This document shows, piece by piece, positions 53,058-62,171 of a stretch of DNA of 64,000 nucleotides (position 1 is its first letter; the number at the start of each line of letters is the position of its first letter). Source of the DNA: Chryseobacterium cheonjiense (GTDB taxonomy: Bacteria > Bacteroidota > Bacteroidia > Flavobacteriales > Weeksellaceae). The stretch spans positions 372,001 through 436,000 of the forward strand of contig NZ_JABBGF010000002.1 in assembly GCF_012927265.1 (NCBI RefSeq), written 5' to 3'. The notes under the pieces are model-generated. The model searched no databases and had not been told where the DNA came from. It saw only the letters and a list, made by a program, of their open reading frames with translations. Position numbers and translations under genes: made by a program.

Positions 53058-54053
53058 TTATCTTTGAATTTTGAAAGTCGCTGCCGGCGGAGGGGTATTA
53101 ATCGCTGCACTGTCCCTCTGGATCTGCATTGCTTTCTTCTCTGCCTCTACCTGATCTTTCATCTGCTGCTCAGTTTTTGTCTTTTCATCGTTCTGAGCCT
53201 GCAGTTTTTTCTGTCTTTCGGTTAATGCAGCAATTCTTGCTTCGGTCTGCTTTTTAACAACTACGAAATCTTTCTTTTCTTTTTCAAGCTTTTCCCGGAT
53301 GTCCAATGCTGTTTTGGCAAGCTCCGTATTCGGCATTTCTTTTTCGATCTGTCTGGAGAAGGCCAATGCGCTTTCTATACGCTCGTCTTTCAGGTCATAA
53401 ACCGATTTTGTAGCCAGTTCATATCGTGATTTTATGATGTAATCATAAATCTGCGGACGAAGTTTAGTGCTTGGGAAATCTTCAAGAACGTTCTCCAATG
53501 CTACGTTTGCTGCTTTGTATTCTCCCATTTTGAAGTACTGTCTTGCGTTTTCATACGCTTTGAATTCAAGCTTGTAAGACAATTCATCAATCAGGGTATT
53601 GATATTTTTAGATCGTTCCGAATTCGGATAGTTGTTAAGGAAATCCTGCAATTCTGTGATGGCAGACTGTGTGGTAGACTGATCCAGGTTGTAATCCATA
53701 GATCCCTCATAATAGCACAAAGCGGCCATATAAGCGGCTTCTTCTGCTCTCGGATCTTTCGGGAAATTCACCGCAAAGTTTTTAAACTGGTTTCCTGCTA
53801 ATCTGAAATTCTTATCGTAGTAGTTGGCATAGGCCGTATTAAACGCCACATTCGGGAAATCATCCGTTCCTGCAACTAAGTTGGCAAGCCTGTCATAGAG
53901 AGCCAATGCATTTTTCCATTTCTTTTTAGCAAAATTGTCATTGGCGGTTTTCAGGATGAGGTTTTTATCCGCACTTTTCATTGCTCTTTCCTGCTTGCTT
54001 ACGCACGATGAAAGTACAGCTACAGCAAAAAGACCTAAAATATATTTTTTCAT
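53058..54053 (-). CDS. bamD: Outer membrane assembly lipoprotein BamD
   Basis: A 331-residue lipoprotein (lipobox LSSC, Cys17) of the BAM complex that inserts outer-membrane proteins. Tetratricopeptide-like helices span residues 30-250 (for example KKWKNALALYDRLANLV and FRLAGNQFKNFAVNFPKDPR, with the YPxSERS-type element NYPNSERSKNI). A long charged coiled tail (about 250-315, Lys/Glu/Gln-rich) is longer than in E. coli. It precedes rpoZ by about 40 nt on the same strand. Confidence 0.92.
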   Translation of the reverse strand: MKKYILGLFAVAVLSSCVSKQERAMKSADKNLILKTANDNFAKKKWKNALALYDRLANLVAGTDDFPNVAFNTAYANYYDKNFRLAGNQFKNFAVNFPKDPRAEEAAYMAALCYYEGSMDYNLDQSTTQSAITELQDFLNNYPNSERSKNINTLIDELSYKLEFKAYENARQYFKMGEYKAANVALENVLEDFPSTKLRPQIYDYIIKSRYELATKSVYDLKDERIESALAFSRQIEKEMPNTELAKTALDIREKLEKEKKDFVVVKKQTEARIAALTERQKKLQAQNDEKTKTEQQMKDQVEAEKKAMQIQRDSAAINTPPPAATFKIQR

Positions 54054-54156
54054 ATAAAAAATTCAACAGTTTTCGGATTATACAGCCGATTTACTAATTT
54101 GCAAAAATATAACTTTTTTGTCAATAGATTTTTTTTTATGATTATTTAACGTAATT

Positions 54157-54786
54157 TTAGTCTGCTGCGTATCCCAAAATGGCAAAAACACTCATTAAGA
54201 GATTCATTCTTACTTTTTTCTCAGCTTCTTTGAAATAGGTTTCTTCACTTTTGCTGGGAACATAGAGTTCATAAAAATTCCGGTTCCGGATAACAAATAA
54301 AGTAGACCCGATAATGGTTGTGAGAATATCTTCAGGTTTCGGAGTAAAGGTAAATACTCCTGAAGTCACTCCTTTTTTGATGACTTCATCCAGTTTTTTA
54401 ACAAACAGCTGGTAAAAATCCATTAATTCGTCTTTGAGGTTTTCCGTATGCCGCAGTTCCTGAGTTACAAACCCGTGAAAGTAATTGTACTTAAATAATT
54501 GTGCAACAATATATTTAATGATTTCTTTCATCTGCATTTCAGGCTTACCTTCTTTAATGGTATCTGCAAATTCGGAAAAGTTTTCTCTGGTCTTCAGTAC
54601 CCTGTACTGATAGAGATAAGACATCATTTTTTCTTTAGATCCGAAATAATAGGAAATCATAGCAACATTGATATTTGCTTTGGAACAGATGTCTCTTACC
54701 GATGTGCCTTCGTAGCCTTTTTTTGCAATGAGCTCTTCGGCGATGTCTAAAATGTGTATTTGTTTTTCTGTAAATTTTTTCTTCAT
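54157..54786 (-). CDS. TetR-family transcriptional regulator
   Basis: A 209-residue regulator with an N-terminal TetR HTH (DIAEELIAKKGYEGTSVRDI, then CSKANINVAMISYYFGSKEK, residues about 13-53) and a C-terminal domain rich in Phe/Lys. The ligand is unknown. Its start faces the TatD-like gene across a 98-nt gap, so the region may be a divergent operator. It is distinct from the TetR gene at the window start. Confidence 0.93.
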   Translation of the reverse strand: MKKKFTEKQIHILDIAEELIAKKGYEGTSVRDICSKANINVAMISYYFGSKEKMMSYLYQYRVLKTRENFSEFADTIKEGKPEMQMKEIIKYIVAQLFKYNYFHGFVTQELRHTENLKDELMDFYQLFVKKLDEVIKKGVTSGVFTFTPKPEDILTTIIGSTLFVIRNRNFYELYVPSKSEETYFKEAEKKVRMNLLMSVFAILGYAAD

Positions 54787-54873
54787 GCAATGTACTTTGA
54801 GTAAAGTTAAGAAATTTTTAACAGATTTATAAACGTTCGTTTAAGGAATTTAGCACAACTTCTAAATTAATAG

Positions 54874-54881
54874 TATTTTTG
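54874..54881 (+). promoter_or_regulatory. Bacteroidota -7 promoter box of the TatD-like gene
   Basis: TATTTTTG ends 3 nt before the ATG at 54885, so the predicted transcript would begin at or near the start codon (leaderless). Confidence 0.4.
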
Positions 54882-54884
54882 AAT

Positions 54885-55511
54885 ATGGATTTTTTTGATT
54901 TTCATCACCATAAGAAGAATACTGCCTTTGGAATTTACAACCTGGATATGAATGATATTCCCCCGGGCGTCTCCTATTCCGTCGGAATTCATCCTAAAGC
55001 AATTGATATACACCTTATAGAAAAGCAGTTTCAGTGGCTCGAAGAGAGTATTACCGAAAGATGTATTGCCATCGGAGAATGCGGACTGGACTCTTTCGCT
55101 GATACGGATCAGAAAATTCAGGAAGATGTTTTTCTAAGACAGATCAGGATTTCCAATGAGGTTAAAAAGCCTTTGATCATTCATTGTGTACGAAAATTTT
55201 ATGAAGTGATTTCTTTTAAAAAATATGTAGAACAGCCGATGATTATTCATGGTTTTAATAAAAAAGAACGCATCGCGGAAGACCTGCTGAAAAATAATTT
55301 TTACCTGAGTTTTGGAAAAGCAGTTTTGTATAATTTATCTTTGCAAAATACTTTGAAAATTGCTCCTTTAGACAAAATATTTTTAGAAACCGACAATGAT
55401 AATTTTAAGATCGGGGATCTGTATCTTAAAGCTGCAGAAATAAAGGGTATTTCTCCGGAGAATTTACATGAACAAATTTTAGAAAATTTAGAGACAATAA
55501 AAAATGGATAA
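54885..55511 (+). CDS. TatD-family metal-dependent hydrolase
   Basis: A 208-residue short TatD-like amidohydrolase, probably a DNase or phosphatase-like enzyme. The metal-binding H-x-H appears in FFDFHHHKK (residues 3-11), the family block IGECGLDS (about 63-70) gives a ligand Glu, PLIIHCVRKF (about 96-105) a His, and LETDNDNFKIG near the end the catalytic Asp. It is shorter than E. coli TatD (260). ATG 54885 is preferred over TTG 54879. It overlaps tcdA by 8 nt. Confidence 0.85.
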   Translation: MDFFDFHHHKKNTAFGIYNLDMNDIPPGVSYSVGIHPKAIDIHLIEKQFQWLEESITERCIAIGECGLDSFADTDQKIQEDVFLRQIRISNEVKKPLIIHCVRKFYEVISFKKYVEQPMIIHGFNKKERIAEDLLKNNFYLSFGKAVLYNLSLQNTLKIAPLDKIFLETDNDNFKIGDLYLKAAEIKGISPENLHEQILENLETIKNG

Positions 55512-56229
55512 ATACTGGTTGGAAAGAACAGAGCTTCTGATCAAGGAGGAAGGTCTGGAAAAGCTGACGAAGGCGAATGTGCTGGTAGTAGGTTTAGGCG
55601 GTGTCGGTTCTTTCGCCGCGGAATTTATAGCAAGAGCCGGCGTCGGCAACATGACGATTGTAGATGGTGATACGGTAGATATTACCAACATCAACAGGCA
55701 GCTTCCCGCTCTGCATTCAACCGTAGGAAAGCACAAGGTGGAAGTCGTTGCAGAAAGGCTTTTAGACATCAATCCTAGGCTGAATTTAACCAAAATCAAC
55801 GAATTCCTCAACCCGGAAAGAATGGGCCAGATTCTCGACGAAGGAAAGTTTGACTATATCCTCGACTGCATCGACAGCGTAACGCCCAAACTGACCTTGC
55901 TAATTGCTGCGAGAAGAAGAAAAATAAAAGTGGTAAGTTCGATGGGAGCCGGCGGAAAAACCGATCCCAGTAAAGTTATGGTGCGGGATATCAGCAAAAC
56001 CCACAACTGCTACCTTGCAAAACAGGTACGGAAAAGACTGAAAAAGGAGAAAATCAATAAAGGAATCCGCTGTGTTTTTTCAAATGAAATTCAGAATGAG
56101 GAAAGTTTAAAAATGACCGACGGAAGCAATTATAAGAGATCTTTTTACGGAACCATCAGCTATATCCCCGCGATTTTCGGGTTGTATGCAGCTGCAGAAG
56201 TAATTAATCATCTGATTAAAAAGGATTAA
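55504..56229 (+). CDS. tcdA: tRNA threonylcarbamoyladenosine dehydratase
   Basis: A 241-residue E1-like enzyme (ThiF/MoeB fold) that cyclises t6A to ct6A in tRNA, using ATP. The nucleotide motif VVGLGGVGSFAAEFIARAGV (about 29-48) and DGDTVDITNINRQLPALHS (about 54-72) with the Arg finger are intact. KVVSSMGAGGKTDPSKVMV and GIRCVFSNE are typical of the TcdA/CsdL group. It overlaps the TatD-like gene by 8 nt, so the two share a transcript. Confidence 0.94.
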   Translation: MDKYWLERTELLIKEEGLEKLTKANVLVVGLGGVGSFAAEFIARAGVGNMTIVDGDTVDITNINRQLPALHSTVGKHKVEVVAERLLDINPRLNLTKINEFLNPERMGQILDEGKFDYILDCIDSVTPKLTLLIAARRRKIKVVSSMGAGGKTDPSKVMVRDISKTHNCYLAKQVRKRLKKEKINKGIRCVFSNEIQNEESLKMTDGSNYKRSFYGTISYIPAIFGLYAAAEVINHLIKKD

Positions 56230-56355
56230 TTTTTACATATCTAAAAAGCAAGACTGTTGCAGTACTGTACTAGTTATCAATAAACAATACAATGCCGGAA
56301 ATGTCTGAGTTGATCACTCTAATAAAAAATTATCCCTTATATTTACAATCTGTAC

Positions 56356-56733
56356 ATGACGAACTTTACCTATCCCAGAGCTGAAAAACTCAAAAAAAAC
56401 ACCGAGATCTCTTTGCTTTTTGAAAAAGGAAAATGGAAGAGTAATGGGAATCTGAGGATTATTATTCTGAAAGACAAGCCTGCCGCTCCTGTTGAAAACA
56501 CAAAGTTTGCAGTTTCAGTTTCCAAGAAATACTTCAAAAAAGCGGTGCACAGAAACCGTATCAAAAGGCTTCTCAGGGAATGCTACCGTCTGAATAAGAA
56601 TCTTTTTAAAGAGAGTTTCGGGGAGAAAACAATGGCTATGCTTTTCTGGGTATCCCCTGAATTGCCGGAAAAGTTTCAGGATGTTGAGAAGCAGTTTATT
56701 GCACTCTGCCAGTCGATAAAAAAAAGTTCCTGA
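56356..56733 (+). CDS. rnpA: Ribonuclease P protein component
   Basis: A 125-residue RNA-binding subunit of RNase P that matures tRNA 5' ends. The RNR motif lies in KKAVHRNRIKRLLRECYRLN (about 69-88), and the N-terminus YPRAEKLKKNTEISLLFEKG is typical. In many bacteria rnpA follows rpmH at the origin; here no rpmH is adjacent, as is common in Bacteroidota. A strong terminator follows. Confidence 0.94.
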   Translation: MTNFTYPRAEKLKKNTEISLLFEKGKWKSNGNLRIIILKDKPAAPVENTKFAVSVSKKYFKKAVHRNRIKRLLRECYRLNKNLFKESFGEKTMAMLFWVSPELPEKFQDVEKQFIALCQSIKKSS

Positions 56734-56763
56734 ACGACAATCAAATATAAATTACCAGCATAA

Positions 56764-56797
56764 ATAAAGCGGGGCAGAAATTTCCGCCCCGCTTTAT
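56764..56797. terminator. Bidirectional terminator after rnpA
   Basis: ATAAAGCGGGGCAGAAA pairs with TTTCCGCCCCGCTTTAT (17 bp, one mismatch), with T-rich sequence on both sides. It serves rnpA and the small membrane-protein gene on the minus strand. Confidence 0.88.
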
Positions 56798-56798
56798 T

Positions 56799-56984
56799 TT
56801 ATTTTTTTGTGTAATCTCCCAGAATAATTCCCAAAGGTCCTATCACAGGAAAAAGAATGAGCGCCAGATAAGGCAAAAGTCCAGATTTGTTTTTAAAAAG
56901 TTTCGCTACAGCCGTAATATATAATGCTGCGATGATCATAAAAACAGCTATTATCTGAAAGCCGTTTATTGAAAGTAAATTCAT
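56799..56984 (-). CDS. Small two-segment membrane protein, PLDc_N-like
   Basis: A 61-residue protein with two hydrophobic segments (about 8-28 and 35-55) split by a basic turn (KLFKNKS), resembling the phospholipase-D-nuclease N-terminal domain found alone as a small membrane protein (ILFPVIGPLGIILG). It starts 4 nt after the stop of the large acidic gene, so it is co-transcribed and real. Function is unknown. Confidence 0.75.
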   Translation of the reverse strand: MNLLSINGFQIIAVFMIIAALYITAVAKLFKNKSGLLPYLALILFPVIGPLGIILGDYTKK

Positions 56985-56988
56985 AAGT

Positions 56989-59133
56989 TTATCCTTTGGT
57001 TCTGAAGTCTTTTATTTCCTGAATCCTGTTTTCGTAATATTCTTTCTTTTCAGGCGTCTTTTTAATTAAAATCTCAAATGCTTTAATTGCTTTTGTATAA
57101 AGCTTTTGTTCAAAGTAAAGAGTGGCCAGGGTTTCTGTCATTAAATGAGAGATATCGTCTCCCTTTTCTTTTACGATGAAACTGCTTTCTTCTTTCAGCT
57201 GACTGATCTTCGGATTATTTTCAATAAATGCCTCTATAACCTTTTTCTTAATTTCAGTTTTCTCTTTTGGCGCTTCTTCCGATCTGTCGATCTTCAGCCA
57301 GCTTTGCCAGGTGTTGATGAATCCCGGGATATTGCTGTCAAGGCTATCGGATTTTTTATTTTCAGCGGTATTTTCAACAGAAGGTGTCACCTCATTTTTT
57401 TGCTTGATATCTTCCTTTGGCTGTTCTGTATTGTTCTCCTGCTGTTTTTCGGGTTTGGGAATCGTCCATCCGGATCCGAAGAATGACACGTTCATTACCG
57501 GCACTTCTTTACTTTCCCCAACCTCCGGGACAGACTCTTCTTTCCGTACATTTTCGGATTGGTCTTCAATTGATTCTGTTATTTGTTCTTCTTCAGATTC
57601 AGAGATTGCCTCATCAGAAATATTTGGTTCAGGCTTTACTTCTACGGCTTCTTTGTATACGACTTCCGTCGCTGTTTCTGCCGGAATTTGGGGTATTGAC
57701 GGGCTTGCTTCAGATGATTTACTCAATAGTGAATCAGGAAGATTGGATTCGAATGACATTGGTTTCCAGGCAGCATTCACTTCCGGTGAGTCTTCAGTGA
57801 CAGTTTCTGAACTATTTTCTGAAATCTCTTCTACCGCTTTTTCTGATGCTTCAGGTTCAACATTCTTTTCAGCGATAGATTCACCAGTTACCTGCTCAGA
57901 TTTTGGCTCTTCAGGCTTAATCTCAAAACTTTGTGTTGCTGAAAAGCTGATATCGTGTCCTTCATTTTCGGGCTCTTCTTCTTTTTTAGATGTTTCGGAA
58001 GCCGCTTTTTCTTTCATCTTTTTCTCAACCTCTTCTATCAGCCTGCGCATTTCATCTTCATGCTTACTGAAATTCGACTGGGAAATTTCCGTCACTTTTT
58101 CTTCTGTGTGATTAGGCTGTATTTTTACTTCAGGAAGGAAAGATTCCATGCCGTGAAAGCTTAATTCAGCATCATCATGAAGGGGCTTTTCTTCTTCCGA
58201 TGATGAAATCCTGTCTTCATTAATAATAGTTTCCGGGGTGAAATCTGCAGTTTCTTCTGTTTTGTTTAAAGAAGAATTGTCATCTTCATCAGTTTCTTCA
58301 TTTTTGATCTCATAAGTCTCTTCAGTCTCATTTGCAGACACTTCAATCTCAGGAAGGAAAGACTCAGTCTCCTGAAAGCTTAATGCGGAGATATCCAGTA
58401 TTTCTTCTTTTTCAGATTCTGAAGTTATTTTTTCTTCTTCAATAATGGTTTCCGGCGTAAAATTATCAGTCTCAACAATTTCAGGGTCTTTTTTGTGACT
58501 ATTGTCTGTATCTTCTTCCTGTACTTCTTCTTTTTTATCCAGCTTTTGGGTGATGATAGATCCTGATTCTAATGTAGCTTCCAAATCGATAACTTCCACA
58601 TTTTCATCTTCAAGAAAATTTTCTTCCCCTTCGAATAAAATTCTGTTTCGCTCTCCTTTTACGAAAACTTCCTTTACTTCAGGTTTCGGCGCAGGAGGTA
58701 TACCAAAACTGCTTTCAGCTTCGGGTAGTGTTTCTGCTTCTGCTTCAACACTTTCAGGTTTTTCTTCTACAGATGTTTCCTCTTCTCTTTTTAGAGGAAA
58801 AACGGAAGCTTTCGACCGTAATAGAAGCTGGAGCGGATTTTCTGTCGGAATGATTTTCTCTTTTACCATCTCCACAGGAACTTCAGCTTTGGGTTTCTGC
58901 TGGATTTTACCGTTAATCAGCTGATAAAGTATTTTTTTATCCGTCGTATATGCCGCTGTTGTAGACAGTACTTTCTGATAATTTTCTTTATCATACAGAT
59001 GAACTCCATACAGGTATAATGCTCTGATATTTTGAATATAGGGAAAAGAATTAATTTCCTCTTTCAGAAGATGGAGATCTTCTGACTGAATGGTTTTCGG
59101 GGTCTTTAATAATTCTAAAACTCTATGATTCAT
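56989..59133 (-). CDS. Large acidic, mostly disordered protein with terminal TPR-like helices
   Basis: A 714-residue protein. Residues 1-80 and about 640-710 are helical and TPR-like (LYFEQKLYTKAIKAFEILIK at the C-terminus). The roughly 500 residues between are highly acidic (Glu/Ser/Thr/Pro-rich) and probably disordered. Two internal repeats of about 45 residues begin FTPETII and contain ESFLPE. A third, partial one has SATQSFEIKPEEP. No signal peptide. It is located between lptE and the small membrane protein, so an envelope-assembly or scaffold role is possible. No family was recognised. Confidence 0.7.
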   Translation of the reverse strand: MNHRVLELLKTPKTIQSEDLHLLKEEINSFPYIQNIRALYLYGVHLYDKENYQKVLSTTAAYTTDKKILYQLINGKIQQKPKAEVPVEMVKEKIIPTENPLQLLLRSKASVFPLKREEETSVEEKPESVEAEAETLPEAESSFGIPPAPKPEVKEVFVKGERNRILFEGEENFLEDENVEVIDLEATLESGSIITQKLDKKEEVQEEDTDNSHKKDPEIVETDNFTPETIIEEEKITSESEKEEILDISALSFQETESFLPEIEVSANETEETYEIKNEETDEDDNSSLNKTEETADFTPETIINEDRISSSEEEKPLHDDAELSFHGMESFLPEVKIQPNHTEEKVTEISQSNFSKHEDEMRRLIEEVEKKMKEKAASETSKKEEEPENEGHDISFSATQSFEIKPEEPKSEQVTGESIAEKNVEPEASEKAVEEISENSSETVTEDSPEVNAAWKPMSFESNLPDSLLSKSSEASPSIPQIPAETATEVVYKEAVEVKPEPNISDEAISESEEEQITESIEDQSENVRKEESVPEVGESKEVPVMNVSFFGSGWTIPKPEKQQENNTEQPKEDIKQKNEVTPSVENTAENKKSDSLDSNIPGFINTWQSWLKIDRSEEAPKEKTEIKKKVIEAFIENNPKISQLKEESSFIVKEKGDDISHLMTETLATLYFEQKLYTKAIKAFEILIKKTPEKKEYYENRIQEIKDFRTKG

Positions 59134-59134
59134 C

Positions 59135-59683
59135 TTACCAGTTCGCTACAATGTCGTTAAATATTTTATTAATAATCCTGTCGGTTGCAATTTTCACCTG
59201 AGAGCTTTCAATATCAGACTGGGATAAATTGCTGTTGAAAACCGCTTCATCAGAATAGGTTCTGTCGAAGCTCAGCTCAGGGTGAATTTTGTTTTCATAA
59301 TGTACCTTCACCGTAATAGTAAGCTTATTCTGGGATTCCTGAACAGTACCCCCCGTATTTGTAGGGACGGTATTCGAGCTGATGGTTGTGGGGGTAATGG
59401 AATAATCCGTAATTTCCCCTTCCACCAGAATATCCGGGTTTTCTTTGGTCCCTTTCAACGTTGTTCTCTGTAAAAACCGGTTTTGAATATCCGTAGAGAA
59501 CTGTTGTGACAGCGTAGGATTTACCAATGGTGCGTTATTCGGGAATTCATTGATCTGAATGGTTTTCTCATCTTTAAGCGATGAACCCGAGAAAGTGTAA
59601 CATGAGTTCAGCATTGATAAACACAACAGTAAAAGCCAGAATCTTGACTGCCCGAATTTTATATTTTTAATTTTAAAGTTCAT
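59135..59683 (-). CDS. lptE: LptE-like LPS-assembly lipoprotein
   Basis: A 182-residue lipoprotein, starting at ATG 59683 (an earlier ATG at 59713 would add 10 residues and overlap more). The signal ends in the lipobox LNSC (Cys28). Following text YTFSGSSLKDEKTIQINEFP and LTITVKVHYENKIHPELSFD resembles Bacteroidota LptE, which plugs the LptD channel for lipopolysaccharide export. The order sigma54 regulator-membrane protein-LptE is widespread in the phylum. It overlaps the upstream membrane-protein gene by 11 nt and precedes the acidic protein by 1 nt. Confidence 0.85.
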   Translation of the reverse strand: MNFKIKNIKFGQSRFWLLLLCLSMLNSCYTFSGSSLKDEKTIQINEFPNNAPLVNPTLSQQFSTDIQNRFLQRTTLKGTKENPDILVEGEITDYSITPTTISSNTVPTNTGGTVQESQNKLTITVKVHYENKIHPELSFDRTYSDEAVFNSNLSQSDIESSQVKIATDRIINKIFNDIVANW

Positions 59684-60362
59684 TTTTAATTCCAATTTCC
59701 TGAATTTCGTCATTTGTAATCTGCTTCAATGCATCTTCATAGGCAAAATAATGAGATGCATATGCAAAAGGTATTGTAAAAATCAATCCGATAAAGCAGG
59801 CAATAATTCCCAACTGAGATAAAAATCCTACAGCCAGTGAATACAAAAAGATTGACAACAGATTTCCTTTAGTCATTACAGAAGATATTTTCCATGCTTC
59901 TTTAATGTCTATAATTCTTCCAAGAGAAATTAATGCCGGCATATAAAACCCTTTTAGACAAACAATCAAAATAGCTATATACACGAAAATCATATAAATT
60001 ATAAAGATTACCGGAAGACCTGCAGAAGGATCTCTGTCTGCCATCATCGGCACCATGAAGAGCATTGGAATATAGATAGCCATTACTCCGGCGAATAAAA
60101 CCAGCTGTATCAAAAAGTAAGGTGTAAAATCATCGAAATTGAAAATATCTCCTGCGCTTACATTTTTACCCGCTCTTAAATCACGGCAATATTTATAAAA
60201 ATTCCCTACTGCCAAAAGTCCGCAAAAAGGAATGATCGACATGATCATAGCAAGCAGAAAAGCTCCCAGCAAACTTCCAAAATTTGCTTTATAAAACTCG
60301 TATCCGTTGCTGATGTAATCTCCTAATTTGAAATTGACAGGTTTTGCATTAATTCTAATCAT
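59673..60362 (-). CDS. Polytopic membrane protein of unknown function
   Basis: A 229-residue inner-membrane protein with about six segments (for example GAFLLAMIMSIIPFCGLLAV, FAGVMAIYIPMLFMVPMMA). It has features of the DUF975/glycerophosphodiesterase-associated membrane group, such as the amphipathic YISNGYEFYKANFGSLLGAF start. It begins 2 nt after the stop of the sigma54 activator gene and overlaps lptE by 11 nt, placing it in the same operon. Function is not known. Confidence 0.72.
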   Translation of the reverse strand: MIRINAKPVNFKLGDYISNGYEFYKANFGSLLGAFLLAMIMSIIPFCGLLAVGNFYKYCRDLRAGKNVSAGDIFNFDDFTPYFLIQLVLFAGVMAIYIPMLFMVPMMADRDPSAGLPVIFIIYMIFVYIAILIVCLKGFYMPALISLGRIIDIKEAWKISSVMTKGNLLSIFLYSLAVGFLSQLGIIACFIGLIFTIPFAYASHYFAYEDALKQITNDEIQEIGIKNEL

Positions 60363-60364
60363 GA

Positions 60365-61657
60365 TTATTCTTCTAAATTATATTGTTTTATTTTTCTGTA
60401 CAGGGTTCTCTGGGAAATTCCCAGTTCATCTGCCGCCTTATTTCTTCTGCCTTTGTGCTTTTCTAATGCTTTAATTATTAAGTCCTTTTCATTATTCTGA
60501 AGCGATAATGATTCCGGTTTATGTTCCTCAATTTCTATATCTTCCACATCTTCATAGCTGTCTTCCTGTCCCGATATGATTGTAGGATTCTGAATAACCG
60601 GCGTGTCATTATTTTTATTTTCAAAGAACAATAATGAATTCGGGGCAACATTCTGCTGGCTTTCAGGGGTATAAATCCTGTTGATCAGATTTTTTTCATG
60701 GCTGCTCAGATCCGAAGTCCCGCGGTTTTTTATCAGTTCCGAAGTTAAGGATTTTAAATCATTAATATCGTTTCTCATATCAAAGAGAATTTTATACATG
60801 ATTTCCCTTTCACTGCTGAAATCGCTTTGCTTTTGAGTATTAGGCGTATTTACCACCATCGGAAGATGTGATTCCATCGGGATATACTCTGCCAGTTTCT
60901 CCGGGGTTACATGTCTGTTTCTTTCTACAACCGTCATTTGCTCAACAAGATTTCGAAGCTGACGCACATTTCCGGGAAACGTATAGTTTTCGATATAATG
61001 CACCGCACCAGGCTCCAGTTCCAGTTCCGGCATTCTGTATTTCTCGGCAAAATCGATGGCAAATTTCCTGAACAATAAATGAATGTCTCCTTTTCTTTCT
61101 CTCAAAGGCGGCATATCAATTTGCACTGTATTTAAGCGGTAATAGAGATCTTCCCGGAATCTTCCGTCCTGGATGGCCTTCATCATATTAACGTTGGTGG
61201 CCGCTACAATTCTCACATTGGTCTTCTGAACCTGTGAAGATCCCACCTTCATGAATTCCCCGCTTTCCAGCACCCGTAACAGGCGAACCTGCGTCTGCAA
61301 AGGTAATTCTCCTACTTCATCAAGAAAAATGGTTCCGCCGTCTGCCACCTCGAAATATCCTTTTCTGGTTGCTGTTGCGCCGGTAAATGCCCCTTTTTCG
61401 TGTCCGAATAATTCCGAATCAATGGTTCCCTCGGGAATTGCTCCGCAGTTTACGACAATATAAGGCTGGTGTTTTCTTTTGGATTCTGAATGGATGATTT
61501 TTGGGATAAATTCTTTCCCGACACCACTTTCTCCGATGACAAGGACCGAGATGTCTGTTGGTGCTACCTGAATGGCTTTTTCCAAAGCGCGGTTTAAAGC
61601 CGGAAAGTTCCCGATAATTCCGAAACGGTTTTTTATATTTTGAAGCTCGTTGCTCAT
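60365..61657 (-). CDS. Sigma-54-dependent transcriptional activator without a receiver domain
   Basis: A 430-residue AAA+ activator. Walker A is GESGVGKE (42-49), the sigma54-contact loop GAFTGA lies at 89-94, Walker B FLDE at 111-114, and the arginine finger in RFREDLYYRLN. A long Asn/Glu-rich linker (about 255-370) precedes a Fis-type HTH at 390-428 (KAADELGISQRTLYRKIK). No N-terminal receiver or PAS domain is present, so activity may be controlled by expression or partners. It heads the operon of the membrane protein, LptE and acidic protein, and needs sigma54 (RpoN), encoded elsewhere. Confidence 0.93.
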   Translation of the reverse strand: MSNELQNIKNRFGIIGNFPALNRALEKAIQVAPTDISVLVIGESGVGKEFIPKIIHSESKRKHQPYIVVNCGAIPEGTIDSELFGHEKGAFTGATATRKGYFEVADGGTIFLDEVGELPLQTQVRLLRVLESGEFMKVGSSQVQKTNVRIVAATNVNMMKAIQDGRFREDLYYRLNTVQIDMPPLRERKGDIHLLFRKFAIDFAEKYRMPELELEPGAVHYIENYTFPGNVRQLRNLVEQMTVVERNRHVTPEKLAEYIPMESHLPMVVNTPNTQKQSDFSSEREIMYKILFDMRNDINDLKSLTSELIKNRGTSDLSSHEKNLINRIYTPESQQNVAPNSLLFFENKNNDTPVIQNPTIISGQEDSYEDVEDIEIEEHKPESLSLQNNEKDLIIKALEKHKGRRNKAADELGISQRTLYRKIKQYNLEE

Positions 61658-61730
61658 ATGTAAAGTTTTAGATTATTTTTTTACAGTTTTTGCTGTAAGG
61701 TTTAGTTAAATGTTCGATTCTGTCTGAATA

Positions 61731-62162
61731 TTAACCAATTGCACTTAAATAATCTTTATTTCTGACTTTTGAAACTTTAGTTTTAAAATATAAAATTTTA
61801 GCAAAAAATACTTGTTTGCTGTTTTTCTCGAAATTTTTAAGGAGCAGTTGATGTTTTTGCTTTTCGGCAATATTTGCTCCGTATTTATTTTTAAAACATG
61901 ATTTTTGATCCTGATCGGGAAATCTTTTTCCAATAAGGTCAACCGCGTTTTCCCGGTGTCCGATTACGAAATTTCGGATGGATTTTTTATGAGCACAGAA
62001 TTTTTCTGAGGCTTCATGATCCTGTTCTAAAATATGACTGTATAGCTTATAGAATTGCTGACAGTCGGTATTTTCTACAGAACCATTGCTTACCTGCGCC
62101 GAAATATTGGTACAGATGATTACCAACAATACACTTAGGCAATACTTATGAAGCTTTTCCAT
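61731..62162 (-). CDS. Small exported protein of unknown function
   Basis: A 143-residue protein with a signal peptide (residues 1-22, MEKLHKYCLSVLLVIICTNI, ending SAQ). The mature part is Lys-rich with three Cys (TDCQQF, EKFCAH, KSCFKN) that could pair. No family recognised. It stands between a truncated DUF1016 gene and the sigma54 gene. Confidence 0.6.
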   Translation of the reverse strand: MEKLHKYCLSVLLVIICTNISAQVSNGSVENTDCQQFYKLYSHILEQDHEASEKFCAHKKSIRNFVIGHRENAVDLIGKRFPDQDQKSCFKNKYGANIAEKQKHQLLLKNFEKNSKQVFFAKILYFKTKVSKVRNKDYLSAIG

Positions 62163-62171
62163 TGTCTGAGT

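Noticed and set aside
57311-58111. 266-codon plus-strand Ser-rich ORF
   Set aside because: It is antisense to the acidic Glu/Ser-rich region of the 714-residue gene; low-complexity coding strands often open such shadows.
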